A stretch of DNA of 64,000 bases from Prochlorococcus sp. AG-363-A03 (GTDB taxonomy: Bacteria; Cyanobacteriota; Cyanobacteriia; PCC-6307; Cyanobiaceae): assembly GCA_003280445.1 (NCBI GenBank), contig QCEW01000003.1, positions 39,477 to 103,476 on the forward strand, given 5' to 3'. Below the pieces are notes generated by a model. The model did no database searches. It worked only from the letters and a program-made list of their open reading frames with translations, and was not told the origin of the DNA. Shown here piece after piece: positions 33,870 to 44,238 of the stretch. A program made the translations under genes and the position numbers. Numbering within the stretch: the first letter of the stretch is position 1; the number at the start of each line of letters is the position of its first letter.

Positions 33870-34334
33870 GTGAGAATAATAGGAATAGATCCTGGGTTAG
33901 CGAGAGTAGGTTATGGAATTATTGATGAAATAGAAGGAAAGAAAATAATGCTTGATTGCGGAATTATAGAAACAAAACCAACACAGAAAGAAGAAAAAAG
34001 ACTTGAAGAAATTTCAAATGATTTATCCTCAATAATAAATAAATGGAATCCAAATTCTGCAGCAGTAGAAAAGTTTTTTTTCTACCGCTCTAGTACGACA
34101 ATTAGTGTTGTTCAAGCTCGCGGAGTGATAATGATGACTTTAGGAAAGCACAATCTTCCGATACAAGAATTTCCACCAATGCAAATCAAACTTGCTGTGA
34201 CTGGATATGGACATTCAGATAAAGATGAAGTTTTAAAAGCTGTAATGAATGAACTCAGTATCACTTCACCTCCTAAGCCAGACGATGCTGCAGATGCACT
34301 AGCAATAGCACTTACTGGAATCTATCTTAAATAA
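33870..34334 (+). CDS. ruvC: Holliday junction endodeoxyribonuclease RuvC
   Basis: [55 protein letters not shown]. Confidence 0.96.
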   Translation: MRIIGIDPGLARVGYGIIDEIEGKKIMLDCGIIETKPTQKEEKRLEEISNDLSSIINKWNPNSAAVEKFFFYRSSTTISVVQARGVIMMTLGKHNLPIQEFPPMQIKLAVTGYGHSDKDEVLKAVMNELSITSPPKPDDAADALAIALTGIYLK

Positions 34335-34363
34335 TTGAATATATAATTAAAATCTATTATTTC

Positions 34364-34960
34364 ATGAAAAATATGTATGACAATATTAAATTAAATAAAG
34401 AAATAAAAAGGAAGGAATATAATTTAATCCGTAATTCAAACTCATCATTAATTCATGAAAAAATAAAGTTAAACGTCAAGTCAACATTAAATATACTTTT
34501 AAATAAATATCATGTAGAAGGAAAATTTATAGGTATATACTGGCCATTGAAAGGTGAGGTGGATATAAGATTTATTAAAGGAATCAATAATCAAAAAGTT
34601 GCTCTACCGTCGAGTTCCAAAAGTAATGGTATTAGCTATCATCATTGGTCAAATAATCAATTAGAGTTAGATTCAAACAGTATTCCTGCGCCAAAGCGGG
34701 AAAACGCTATTAAACCTAATGATATTTCTATCCTATTTGTACCCGCAATAGCTATTGATCACGGAGGGTACAGATTAGGCTACGGGGGTGGATACTTTGA
34801 TCGTCTTCGAAAAAGAGATTTGTGGTTATCAATACCATCATTTGTAGTCATCAGTAATAATTGCATATCTGAAGAACCATTACCTAGAGACAGATGGGAC
34901 GTTCCTTTTAATGGTTGGATTAGCGAAAAAGGTCTACATCAAATTAAAGCAACTAAATAA
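34364..34960 (+). CDS. 5-formyltetrahydrofolate cyclo-ligase family protein
   Basis: IGIYWPLKGEVDIR, FVPAIAIDHGGYRLGYGGGYFDRL. Confidence 0.88.
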   Translation: MKNMYDNIKLNKEIKRKEYNLIRNSNSSLIHEKIKLNVKSTLNILLNKYHVEGKFIGIYWPLKGEVDIRFIKGINNQKVALPSSSKSNGISYHHWSNNQLELDSNSIPAPKRENAIKPNDISILFVPAIAIDHGGYRLGYGGGYFDRLRKRDLWLSIPSFVVISNNCISEEPLPRDRWDVPFNGWISEKGLHQIKATK

Positions 34961-35002
34961 TTAGTTAGGCTTTAGGATATATCAACTGTTTGAACTGAAG
35001 AA

Positions 35003-35467
35003 GTGACTGAGATCAAAGAAAAATCTTCCATCAATACTTACGGTAGTGATTCACTAGATAATCTTATAGAGCGTTTACAATCGACTTCAGATCCGAAAAG
35101 GCGCTATGAATATATTCTATGGCTAGCTAAAAGTCTGCCTTTACTAGATGAAGATCTTCACCTAGCAACTACTAAAGTAAAAGGATGCATTTCAGAAGTA
35201 TATGTTCTTGGAATTCTTTTGAATGGAAAAATTCAATGGAAAGGATATTCAGACGCGCTAATAACAAAAGGATTGCTTGCTTTTTTAATAAAAGGTATGA
35301 ATGATCTAACACCTTTTGAAGTACTCTCTATAGATGAGAAATTTATTGAGATGACAGGATTAAGTAAAAGCTTGACGCCATCGAGAGCAAATGGTTTTCT
35401 CAATATATTCCTGAAAATGAAGGCACAAGCAAAAAATCTCTCACTACCTAATTCAGACAATGAATAA
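35003..35467 (+). CDS. sufE: SufE-like Fe-S assembly/cysteine desulfuration protein
   Basis: DPKRRYEYILWLAKSLPLLDE, VKGCISEVYVLGILLNGKIQWKGYSDALITKGLLAFLI. Confidence 0.9.
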   Translation: MTEIKEKSSINTYGSDSLDNLIERLQSTSDPKRRYEYILWLAKSLPLLDEDLHLATTKVKGCISEVYVLGILLNGKIQWKGYSDALITKGLLAFLIKGMNDLTPFEVLSIDEKFIEMTGLSKSLTPSRANGFLNIFLKMKAQAKNLSLPNSDNE

Positions 35468-35501
35468 ATAAGTTTCAACAAAATTATCGCTCTATAAAAA
35501 C

Positions 35502-36818
35502 ATGAAAAAAGTTGGTATCGGTTTACTTGGCCTAGGAACGGTTGGTCAGGGTGTTGCAAATATCATAAGCAGACCGAATGATAGGCATCCTTTAGTTGGA
35601 GAACTTGAACTTATTGGTGTCGCAGTAAGAAATCTCAAAAAGAAAAGAGATATATCTATCCCGGATTCAATACTTACAACAAACCCTATTGAAATAGTAA
35701 ATAACCCGAATATTCAAATAGTTGTTGAAGTAATGGGCGGTATTGAGCCCGCAAAATCATTAATTATCCAAGCCATAAGAGCAGGTAAATCTATTGTTAC
35801 TGCAAATAAAGCAGTAATTGCAAGACATGGTGAAGAGATTTCAAATGAAGCAAAAGCCGCTGGGGTTTATGTCCTCATTGAAGCAGCAGTAGGAGGTGGA
35901 ATTCCAATAATAGAGCCTTTAAAACAATCTTTAGGGGGGAATCAGATAACGAAAGTAAGCGGAATAATAAATGGAACAACTAATTACATACTCTCAAGAA
36001 TGGATAAAGAAGGGGTTAATTATGCTGAAGTTTTAAAAGATGCTCAAGCACTTGGATATGCAGAAAGTGATCCGGCTGCTGATGTCGAGGGGTCCGACGC
36101 CGCTGATAAAATTGCAATTCTTAGTGGCCTTGCTTTTGGTGGAGCAATTAAGCGAGCAGACATACCAACAACTGGAATAAATCTCCTTGAAGGAATAGAT
36201 GTTAATTATGCAAGAAAGTTAGGGTATGGAATTAAGCTTTTAGCAATATCTGAGAAAGGAGAAGCTCAATCAAACAGCGAAAACAGTCAACCACTCTCTG
36301 TTTGGGTTGAGCCAACATTAGTACCTGAAGATAATCCATTAGCGGGGGTAAATGGAGTGAACAATGCAATCCTCGTGGAGGGCAATCCAATTGGTCAAGT
36401 GATGTTTTTCGGCCCAGGTGCAGGATCTGGTCCAACCGCATCTGCTGTTGTTGCAGACATACTTAACATTGCAGGTATTCAGTCCATGAGTGAAGAAAAA
36501 ATCTTTAAATTGGATCCACTTCTATCCGCAAAAGGTTGGAGAAGTTGTCACGTAACAGAAAAGAAACAAATAACCAAAAAGAATTATATACGGCTTGTTG
36601 CAGAAGATAGTCCAGGAGTAATTGGAGAAATCGGGACTATTTTTGGAAACAAAAAAATATCTATTGAATCAATTGTGCAATTCGATGCCAGGAATAAACA
36701 AGCAGAGATAGTAGTTATTACTCACAAGATTAATCAAGGTCAACTTGAAGAAGCTCTTTTAGATATCGAAAACTTGTCACAAGTTAAGAGAATTGCAGCA
36801 TCGATGGGTTGCCTTTAG
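35502..36818 (+). CDS. hom: homoserine dehydrogenase
   Basis: IGLLGLGTVGQGVANII, VVEVMGGIEPAKSLI, INGTTNYILSRM, AESDPAADVEGSDAADKIAILSGLAFG, C-terminal ACT domain. Confidence 0.97.
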   Translation: MKKVGIGLLGLGTVGQGVANIISRPNDRHPLVGELELIGVAVRNLKKKRDISIPDSILTTNPIEIVNNPNIQIVVEVMGGIEPAKSLIIQAIRAGKSIVTANKAVIARHGEEISNEAKAAGVYVLIEAAVGGGIPIIEPLKQSLGGNQITKVSGIINGTTNYILSRMDKEGVNYAEVLKDAQALGYAESDPAADVEGSDAADKIAILSGLAFGGAIKRADIPTTGINLLEGIDVNYARKLGYGIKLLAISEKGEAQSNSENSQPLSVWVEPTLVPEDNPLAGVNGVNNAILVEGNPIGQVMFFGPGAGSGPTASAVVADILNIAGIQSMSEEKIFKLDPLLSAKGWRSCHVTEKKQITKKNYIRLVAEDSPGVIGEIGTIFGNKKISIESIVQFDARNKQAEIVVITHKINQGQLEEALLDIENLSQVKRIAASMGCL

Positions 36819-36909
36819 CTAACGAAAACTAGTCAAATCTAAATTAAGTTGCTAATTATATAAAAAGAATAAAGGAAATTTTTCTTAAATTTCTTTTCGG
36901 AACTAAACC

Positions 36910-37128
36910 ATGACAACATCCAAAAACGTAATTGAGAAAACCAGAGAAGAAACAGAAAAAAATATAAATCAAGGAGATTGTGTTCATCTAAAAAATCAAG
37001 AGGAGCTTTTTCAAGTATTAGGTATAGATAATGCTTATGAAAAATGTTGGGTTCGTGAATGGCCACTCAACCCTAATGGATCCCCTGTCTTCGAAATATC
37101 AATTAAACAAGTATCTCCTAATCAATAA
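36910..37128 (+). CDS. conserved hypothetical protein
   Basis: 72 aa intact ORF, ATG start, well-spaced between hom and the SBP gene. Confidence 0.55.
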   Translation: MTTSKNVIEKTREETEKNINQGDCVHLKNQEELFQVLGIDNAYEKCWVREWPLNPNGSPVFEISIKQVSPNQ

Positions 37129-37170
37129 CAATTTTATTCAGCTAGATATAATTATAAAATCTTATAATAA

Positions 37171-38748
37171 ATGATAAAACTGAATTACATAAAAAATATT
37201 TTAAATATCTCAGGTATTCTCTTAATATTATTTCAATTATCTTGTGTTCAATACAAGAAAAGAGAAAATATTATTGTAGCAAGTGCAGGTAAAATTGAAT
37301 CCCTTGATCCTGCTCAAGCGAATACTATTAGGACGCTACAAATACTAAGCGCTCTAGGAGATACTTTATACAAAATAAATAAGAAAGGGAATCTTTACCC
37401 AAGCCTAGCCAAAGATTTACCAAAAATAAGTAAGAATGGTTTGCTAATAGATATTCCACTCAAAGAAAATATTTCATTTCATGATGGAAGTACTTTTAAT
37501 GCAGAAGCAATGGCATTTAGCCTTAATCGCTTCAGGGAAATAGGAACTTTAAATTACCTATTAAATGACAAAGTAGAAGGTATTGAAGTCAAAGATGAAT
37601 TCACTATTAGAATAAAATTAAAAAAGCCATCTAGCTCTATCAAAAGTCTTTTAACATCGGTAAATTTAACACCTGTATCTCCAAATTCATATTCAAATTA
37701 TAAAGATAGTTTCAATAGTAAAAATTTTGTAGGAACTGGTCCTTATTTCTTGAAAAGTTTTAACTCAAGTCAACAAATAATCAAGCCATTCAAAAACTAT
37801 TGGGGAGAGAAACCTCAAAATAAAGGCATCGACTTTATAAATTACAGTAATTCTAGTACACTTTTTGGGGCTATTAAAACTAAACAAGTTGATGTTTTAA
37901 TAGCAAATTCGATAGCTGATATGCATCGTTTATCATTAGATATAATGGTTAATAAAGATAAGCTTAATTCAGGAGAAGGCCCCCCAACATCAATTGGTTA
38001 TATTACCTTTAAGAGTAACAATATACCATTATCAAATCAAAATTTAAGAAAAGCACTTTCATACACGATTGATAGGAAACTAATCAGTCAAAGAGTAAGT
38101 TTTGGGACTAGAGAGCCCTTATATTCCATAGCACCTCCGCAATTTTACAAGAAAGAATTTTCACCATGGCCATCTTATGAGCCTAAGATTGCAAGAAAAT
38201 TATTAAAGGAAGAAGGCTATTGCGAAAACAATATTCTCAATATTCCATTAACGTTCAGATCAACTGTACCTGCAGATAAAAATCTAGCACTTATATGGCA
38301 AGAACAAATCAAAAGAGATTTATCTGATTGTTTAAAACTCACTTTAAATGGAGTGGAATCAACAACAGTATATGATCAGCTATCAAAGGGTTCTTTTGAA
38401 GCGGTTATATTAGATTGGACTGGAGATTTTTCTGATCCGATAGCATATTTAGCTCCTTTATTAAGTTGTACTCAGATAAAGAATAATACTTGTCTTAAGG
38501 GAGAATCTGTTTTCAGTGGAAGTTTTTGGGGAGATAAAAAAGTACAAGAACTATTGGAGATAAGTGAAGAACGAGAGGGAGAAAGTAGATTAAATACTTT
38601 TATAAAAATCGAACAACTTGCAGATCAAGGAAGTTCTTACTTACCAGTTTGGCTAATCAGACCTAAAGCTTGGTCTTTAAAAAATATAAGTCATCCAGAA
38701 TTCTCGGGAAATGGCTTAATTATTCTAAAAAACTTAAAAAGGGACTAG
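37171..38748 (+). CDS. ABC transporter solute-binding protein, family 5 (peptide/nickel type)
   Basis: Lipoprotein-like N-terminus (LILFQLSCVQ), IESLDPAQANTIRTLQILSALGDTLYKIN, NISFHDGSTFNAEAMAFSLNR, GTGPYFLKSF. Confidence 0.9.
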   Translation: MIKLNYIKNILNISGILLILFQLSCVQYKKRENIIVASAGKIESLDPAQANTIRTLQILSALGDTLYKINKKGNLYPSLAKDLPKISKNGLLIDIPLKENISFHDGSTFNAEAMAFSLNRFREIGTLNYLLNDKVEGIEVKDEFTIRIKLKKPSSSIKSLLTSVNLTPVSPNSYSNYKDSFNSKNFVGTGPYFLKSFNSSQQIIKPFKNYWGEKPQNKGIDFINYSNSSTLFGAIKTKQVDVLIANSIADMHRLSLDIMVNKDKLNSGEGPPTSIGYITFKSNNIPLSNQNLRKALSYTIDRKLISQRVSFGTREPLYSIAPPQFYKKEFSPWPSYEPKIARKLLKEEGYCENNILNIPLTFRSTVPADKNLALIWQEQIKRDLSDCLKLTLNGVESTTVYDQLSKGSFEAVILDWTGDFSDPIAYLAPLLSCTQIKNNTCLKGESVFSGSFWGDKKVQELLEISEEREGESRLNTFIKIEQLADQGSSYLPVWLIRPKAWSLKNISHPEFSGNGLIILKNLKRD

Positions 38749-38750
38749 TT

Positions 38751-39773
38751 TTGTCATCAAAAAAGGAACTCTTCAAATATGTCATAGCAAGATTAGCTCT
38801 ATTGCCCATTATGCTTTGGATCATTTCGAGCTTAGTTTTTATATTATTAAGAATCGCACCAGGCGACCCCGTAGATGCAATTCTAGGAACTCGAGCTAAT
38901 GAATTGGCACGAGAAAGTCTAAGAATTAAACTTGGACTAGATAAACCACTAATTAATCAATACCTTGAATATTTAAATCATCTAATACATGGAAATTTGG
39001 GAACTTCATTAAGCACACAAGAACCTGTAAAAGAAATTATTTCTAAAGCTCTTCCCGCAAGTATGGAATTAGCAATAGTTGCAATATTAATAGCTTTACT
39101 ATTGGGTTGTTTAATTGGTTTTTTAGGCGCAGTTAGGCCAGAAGGGAAAATAGATCTTTTGGGAAGGATTTTTGGTATTGGAACTTATGCTCTCCCTCCT
39201 TTTTGGGCCGCGATGCTAATTCAAATTATTTTCGCTGTATTGCTAGGTTGGTTTCCCATTGGAGCAAGATTACCTCCTGGAGCTATTCCTCCTCCCCCAG
39301 TTACTGGTTTCTTACTTGTAGATAGTATTTTAAATAAAAACATTGAAATAATTTTTAGTTCTATTAAACATTTGATATTACCATCAGTCACTCTAGGAAT
39401 ATTATTAAGCGGAATATTTAGTCGTTCGTTAAGATTAAATCTAGAGGAAGTTTTAAAAAAAGATTATATTGAGGCAGCAAAAAGTAGAGGTATAAATGAC
39501 TCCGGAATATTATTAAAACATGCTTTACCAAATACAATGCTACCAATATTGACAATTACCGGATTAACAGTTTCATCTTTAATTGGTGGAGCACTTTTAA
39601 TTGAAATAACGTTCTCTTGGCCTGGAATTGCTCTTGGACTTAAAGAGGCTATTAACCAAAGAGACTATCCAGTCGTGCAAGGAATAGTTGTTATTATATC
39701 TAGCCTTGTTGTCATGATTAGTGTAGCAATAGATATTGCTATTGCATACATTGACCCAAGGGTCAGCTATTGA
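38751..39773 (+). CDS. ABC transporter permease (DppB/OppB type)
   Basis: RLALLPIMLWIISSLVFILLRIAPGDPVDAILG, EAAKSRGINDSGILLKHALPNTMLPILTI. TTG at 38751 directly after the SBP stop is preferred to the 38670 start in the ORF track. Confidence 0.88.
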   Translation: MSSKKELFKYVIARLALLPIMLWIISSLVFILLRIAPGDPVDAILGTRANELARESLRIKLGLDKPLINQYLEYLNHLIHGNLGTSLSTQEPVKEIISKALPASMELAIVAILIALLLGCLIGFLGAVRPEGKIDLLGRIFGIGTYALPPFWAAMLIQIIFAVLLGWFPIGARLPPGAIPPPPVTGFLLVDSILNKNIEIIFSSIKHLILPSVTLGILLSGIFSRSLRLNLEEVLKKDYIEAAKSRGINDSGILLKHALPNTMLPILTITGLTVSSLIGGALLIEITFSWPGIALGLKEAINQRDYPVVQGIVVIISSLVVMISVAIDIAIAYIDPRVSY

Positions 39774-41362
39774 ATCAAAAGAAGTTTTTCAATTATATTT
39801 CTATCTAAAACATGAAATTTAAGTCCACCTTTAGTTAGATTAGTATTTGAAGGAATTGATATTTTTTCTTCTAATTTATCTAAGAAGCTAGTTATCTCAA
39901 AAGCTAATAAACTTTGCACGGAAAGTGGATGATATCCCACAATTGATTCTCCCAGATTAAATAAATCCTTACCCTCAGACTGATTCATTTGCCCTTCTAC
40001 TCTAATAGGTGAGAAATGACTAGCGCCCTCAATTAAAAGGACTCTGCTCAATGGACTTGAACTTACAGCAAGCAATAATCCAAGTTGCTCACTAATAGAA
40101 GGTGTAACCAAATCAAAAGTTCCTCCAGTGAGAAAAAGAGGAACATTTATTTGATTATCTAAATTTTCCTGCCACAAAAAACTCCCAAAACTATTCATAC
40201 CAACCACAGCTGAAAGGTTTTTCATATTTTTCCTATCGGACAAAGTAATGTCTATTAGCTGACATTGTAAAAGTGAGGATAAATTAGTAAGAGAAAGGTT
40301 ATCTAGTACCTTTTGACATCTATTTTCAAGCTGGTCATCAATTTTTACTCCTGATGCCAAAAGAGCAGTGAGAGCACCCAAAGAATGCCCCATCAATACA
40401 ACATTCTCTTGTGAAATATCAATCTTTCCTGAGTTTTTTGCTTTAAGGATACTTTCTAAATCATTCAGACGTTCAGGAATAACTTCAGCGCCAGGGAGAG
40501 GAAGTCTTCCTTTCACCAAAGCTTCCAATGCTAATGAGTCACTACCTGGATGATCCATAACAATAACAGGCCAACCATTATGACTAAGACTTCTTGCAAG
40601 CCAATTAAAATGATTACGATCTCCCCCTAAACCTGGCATTAACAACACCCAATTTTTTCTAGTTTTCTCCCTAAAAGAAGGATTCCAAACCTCTAAGTTC
40701 AAGGGCTCATTTCTATGAGAAACAATTAATTGAATCAATTCATATTCAGTTTCTTTAATCTCAAAAGGTAAAACATTGTTTTCTTCTCTTTTGACTGATA
40801 ACTCATTAATTGAAACCAAATCAGATATGAGTTTTTGTTGTTTATTTAATTCACTTCTCCAATTATTAGCCACCTCAATCCACCCATCCAAGTCAATATG
40901 AATTGCTTTAACAGAAAGTGAACTTAAAAGATCAAAAGTTGTCACCTCATCCTTTTCATTTAAAAGATTTTCCAAAGTATCTAGAACTCTTTCGCCAGAG
41001 CTGTCTTCATCCATAAGGATTAGATCACTTATTTCATCCAGTAATTTTCGACCAGACCAACTTCTCAAAATTTGTCTTGCCATACTTTTATCTCTTACCA
41101 AAGGTGTACTTAAAAACTTTGCCAAACCTTCCCTTTCTTTAAAGCCAAGTAAATTAAGCCAGTCAGCCAATTCTGAATTTGTCTCCTCTTGACCATTACT
41201 CCAATCAATCAATTCTTTAATTGAAATTGGAATAGACATTCCATCAAAATGAATTTCAAATCTCTCTGCCGCTTGAAGTTTTGGATATAAAAAATAAGGA
41301 GCTAGTAAGCTTCCAACGGTTCCAAGAACAACTAATTTTTTGATGAATGAATTTGTTCTCAA
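39767..41362 (-). CDS. alpha/beta hydrolase with N-terminal DUF1400-type domain
   Basis: AERFEIHFDGMSIPISIKELIDWSNGQ N-terminal region; WVLLMPGLGGDRNHFNWLARSLSHNGWPVIVMDHPGSD; nucleophile elbow VLMGHSLGALTAL. Confidence 0.8.
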   Translation of the reverse strand: MRTNSFIKKLVVLGTVGSLLAPYFLYPKLQAAERFEIHFDGMSIPISIKELIDWSNGQEETNSELADWLNLLGFKEREGLAKFLSTPLVRDKSMARQILRSWSGRKLLDEISDLILMDEDSSGERVLDTLENLLNEKDEVTTFDLLSSLSVKAIHIDLDGWIEVANNWRSELNKQQKLISDLVSINELSVKREENNVLPFEIKETEYELIQLIVSHRNEPLNLEVWNPSFREKTRKNWVLLMPGLGGDRNHFNWLARSLSHNGWPVIVMDHPGSDSLALEALVKGRLPLPGAEVIPERLNDLESILKAKNSGKIDISQENVVLMGHSLGALTALLASGVKIDDQLENRCQKVLDNLSLTNLSSLLQCQLIDITLSDRKNMKNLSAVVGMNSFGSFLWQENLDNQINVPLFLTGGTFDLVTPSISEQLGLLLAVSSSPLSRVLLIEGASHFSPIRVEGQMNQSEGKDLFNLGESIVGYHPLSVQSLLAFEITSFLDKLEEKISIPSNTNLTKGGLKFHVLDRNIIEKLLLIQ

Positions 41363-42585
41363 CGTCTAGTTTTAGCAATTACTGGGAGAGAGTCCCTTTA
41401 TCCCTAAGATTAATCATAAAAGCTCGATTATGGACAGCAATAGGCGCAGGGGGGGTATTGTATTTAAGTCCAATAATTTTTAATAGTTTAGGTTTATCAG
41501 CAGAGCAAATCGGTAGCGGAATAACCACAGCTGCATTTGCTGGAATAACGACAAGATTTGGAACAGGACATTTACTTGACAAAAAATTTAACTATGGAAA
41601 AGCAATTAAAGTTGCATGTTTAATTGCAATATTCTCGGATGTCATACTTTTTTATTCACAAGGTTTTTTAGCATACCTATGTGGTCAGTTTTTTTTAGGA
41701 GCTGCAACTGGAATTTATTGGCCTTCCGTAGAATTAGCAGTTCCATTAAATTGCCATAGCAAAATTAAATCAAGTGAAGGTTATTCTCTTGCAAGAAGTG
41801 CTGACGCTATTGGAGTAACGTTAGGGGTCTTGCTAGGCACAATTGGAACGTATTTTGAATTCACACGAATAATATATTTAATAGATATTTTTTGCATGTT
41901 ATATATACTCAATACTCTATTAAATAATCTAGGAATATATACAAACCGAGCCGAACTCGAGACCAAAGAGGATATAGAATTCAATTATAAAAATCTAGAG
42001 AGAAAATCTAATCTAAGATGGGTTATAAAGTTATTTCCTTTGTTTTTAGTAACTTTATTTGTAACAGGGGTTATGAGTTTATTGCAAAGTATTCTTCCAT
42101 TAGATTTAGCGAACGGTGGTATAATAAGGCCACCATTTACTGAGAAAAGAGTAGCTACATTACTAACCCTAAAACTTATTTTACTTGCAATTTTCCAATG
42201 GCCAGTAGGTTATATTTTAAGGAATAAAAATTCATCTTTTAAATTCAAATTATGCTTAATATCTCTACTAATAGGTTTTATTATCTTATCATTTTCTAAT
42301 ATATTGCTTAACGGATATATATTAATACTTTTAGCTTTCATACCGCTAACAATTTCTCTATGCATATTTCTTCCATCTGCTTCAGATTCAATTATAAAAT
42401 CATCTCCAATTAAATATCAAGGTACGGCAATTGCTTTATATTCTCAGTGCTTTGGAATTAGTTCTTTAACAATCCCTTGGATGGCTGGTAAGTTAATAGA
42501 CAATTTAGATACAGCCTTTCACTTATGGTTAATTGTTAGTCTTATTTGTCTAGCTTTAGTACCAATATCAAAAAATATTAAATAA
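41347..42585 (+). CDS. MFS-type transporter
   Basis: 412 aa polytopic; SAEQIGSGITTAAFAGITTRFGTGHLLDK in the loop 2-3 position. Starts overlap head-to-head with the hydrolase gene. Confidence 0.75.
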   Translation: MNLFSTSSFSNYWERVPLSLRLIIKARLWTAIGAGGVLYLSPIIFNSLGLSAEQIGSGITTAAFAGITTRFGTGHLLDKKFNYGKAIKVACLIAIFSDVILFYSQGFLAYLCGQFFLGAATGIYWPSVELAVPLNCHSKIKSSEGYSLARSADAIGVTLGVLLGTIGTYFEFTRIIYLIDIFCMLYILNTLLNNLGIYTNRAELETKEDIEFNYKNLERKSNLRWVIKLFPLFLVTLFVTGVMSLLQSILPLDLANGGIIRPPFTEKRVATLLTLKLILLAIFQWPVGYILRNKNSSFKFKLCLISLLIGFIILSFSNILLNGYILILLAFIPLTISLCIFLPSASDSIIKSSPIKYQGTAIALYSQCFGISSLTIPWMAGKLIDNLDTAFHLWLIVSLICLALVPISKNIK

Positions 42586-42601
42586 AAATATCTAATGCTT
42601 T

Positions 42602-42961
42602 TTAAATAGTTTGATTCCTATTCATTTCTTCAATTCTTAATTCTCTTAAATATAAAAAGAGAGGAGCAGAAAAGGCGAACGCGATTGTAAACGTAGTTAA
42701 TATTACAATCCAAAGGTTTTTCATCTCGAGTCTCTTCGATTCTGAAATTATCCAAACAAATACTGCTGTTGAGCCTATAAATAGATCTCTCGATAAAGAC
42801 TGTGACGCTGGATTATTATTGGCCAATTCTATAAATAATTGAATATCAAAAGCAGGTCCATAGCTTTTGGCAAATTCGATATTTGCGAGTGTAGGTAAAA
42901 CGGCTCCCAATAAAGCCAATAGTAAATAAATCCATTTCAACCATTTAATCTGAATTATCAT
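42602..42961 (-). CDS. DUF2834-like small membrane protein
   Basis: WIYLLLALLGAVLPTLANIEFAKSYGPAFDIQLFIELANNNPASQSLSRDLFIGSTAVFVWIISE. Confidence 0.7.
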   Translation of the reverse strand: MIIQIKWLKWIYLLLALLGAVLPTLANIEFAKSYGPAFDIQLFIELANNNPASQSLSRDLFIGSTAVFVWIISESKRLEMKNLWIVILTTFTIAFAFSAPLFLYLRELRIEEMNRNQTI

Positions 42962-43052
42962 AAGAAAAACTTTAATACAAAATAATATATCAGAACTATT
43001 ATAATGTTTTTCTATTTTATGAACAAAAAAATATCATGGTTTTACCTATGAA

Positions 43053-43090
43053 CTTGGATAACTATATTAGAAATAATATAGTTATCCAAG
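43053..43090 (+). promoter_or_regulatory. perfect 17-bp inverted repeat with 4-nt GAAA loop immediately upstream of the PfkB start codon
   Basis: cttggataactatatta gaaa taatatagttatccaag, then a, then ATG at 43092. Confidence 0.8.
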
Positions 43091-43091
43091 A

Positions 43092-43934
43092 ATGAGAATT
43101 GATGCACCTAAAAAAATATTTAGGCTCCCTAAACTTAAATTAGCTGTTATTGGTCATGTTGAATGGGTCACATTCTTAAAGGTTGACCAACTTCCATTAG
43201 CTGGAGAAATTTCACATGCAAAAGATTGCTTTGAGGAAGCGGCAGGAGGTGCTGCAGTCGCAGCTGTTCAAATGGCAAGATTGACAAATGGACCTGTTGA
43301 CTTAATCACATCATTAGGTAATGACAATTATGGTGAGAAATGCTACGAAAGACTGACTAAACTTGGTTTAAATTTAAAAGTGGCTTGGCGTAAAAAACCA
43401 ACAAGAAAAGGGATTAGCCTGATTAGTGAAGATGGAGAAAGAGCAATTACAGTTATTGGAGAGAGATTACAGCCAATTGCTTCTGACAATCTACCTTGGG
43501 ATGATATGCAAAATTACGATGGTATTTTTATTACGGCAACAGATAAAGAGGGAATTAGACTTGCCAGGGAAGCTAAATTCCTCTCTGCGACACCCCGAAC
43601 AGGGGAGCAAACCCTAAAGAATTCCAAAGTAAAAATTAACGCTTTAATTGGTAGCGGTCTTGATCCTGGTGAAAAAATAAATCTTGAAGAACTTGAACCC
43701 AAACCAGACATATACATTTCAACAAAAGGGAAATTAGGTGGAACAATCTTTCCTGAAAATATTAAATACAAATCCATTAAGCCTAGTTCAAAAGAGATCG
43801 ACACCTATGGATGTGGAGACTGCTTCGCAGGAGCTGTCACGACCGCTCTCTCAGCAAAACTAGATTTAGAGCAAGCGATTAATATAGGTGCATATTGTGG
43901 TGCTGAATGCTCAACCCATTACGGACCTTACTAA
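43092..43934 (+). CDS. PfkB/ribokinase-family carbohydrate kinase
   Basis: EEAAGGAAVAAVQMARL, TSLGNDNYGEKCYERL, C-terminal motif DTYGCGDCFAGAVTTAL. Confidence 0.88.
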   Translation: MRIDAPKKIFRLPKLKLAVIGHVEWVTFLKVDQLPLAGEISHAKDCFEEAAGGAAVAAVQMARLTNGPVDLITSLGNDNYGEKCYERLTKLGLNLKVAWRKKPTRKGISLISEDGERAITVIGERLQPIASDNLPWDDMQNYDGIFITATDKEGIRLAREAKFLSATPRTGEQTLKNSKVKINALIGSGLDPGEKINLEELEPKPDIYISTKGKLGGTIFPENIKYKSIKPSSKEIDTYGCGDCFAGAVTTALSAKLDLEQAINIGAYCGAECSTHYGPY

Positions 43935-43935
43935 A

Positions 43936-44142
43936 ATGAAAAAGCAAGAAAATAAAGATCTAAAACCAATTAATAAAAATTCTATTACTAATAATTTTAT
44001 AATAATAATATTTTCAATTATTTCTCTTTTTTTTGAATCAATAATAATAATTTTCAGTTTATTTAAAAAAGGTATTGTAAAGAAAGAAATACTTTCAAAA
44101 AAAACAGATCTAGGCTTCGACTTGATAATCAAAAGAAAATAA
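43936..44142 (+). CDS. small hypothetical protein with one hydrophobic segment
   Basis: ATG at 43936 just after the pfkB-like stop: MKKQENKDLKPINKNSITNNFIIIIFSIISLFFESIIIIFSLFKKG...; the ORF-track start at 43888 overlaps the kinase. Confidence 0.4.
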   Translation: MKKQENKDLKPINKNSITNNFIIIIFSIISLFFESIIIIFSLFKKGIVKKEILSKKTDLGFDLIIKRK

Positions 44143-44238
44143 AGAGGCAGAATCAAGAGACATCAATTCAATAATTTGCAATCAACTGGCTTTATTTCAA
44201 GAAGTTGCTTTAATTAGATAAGGTTATAATTATTTATA

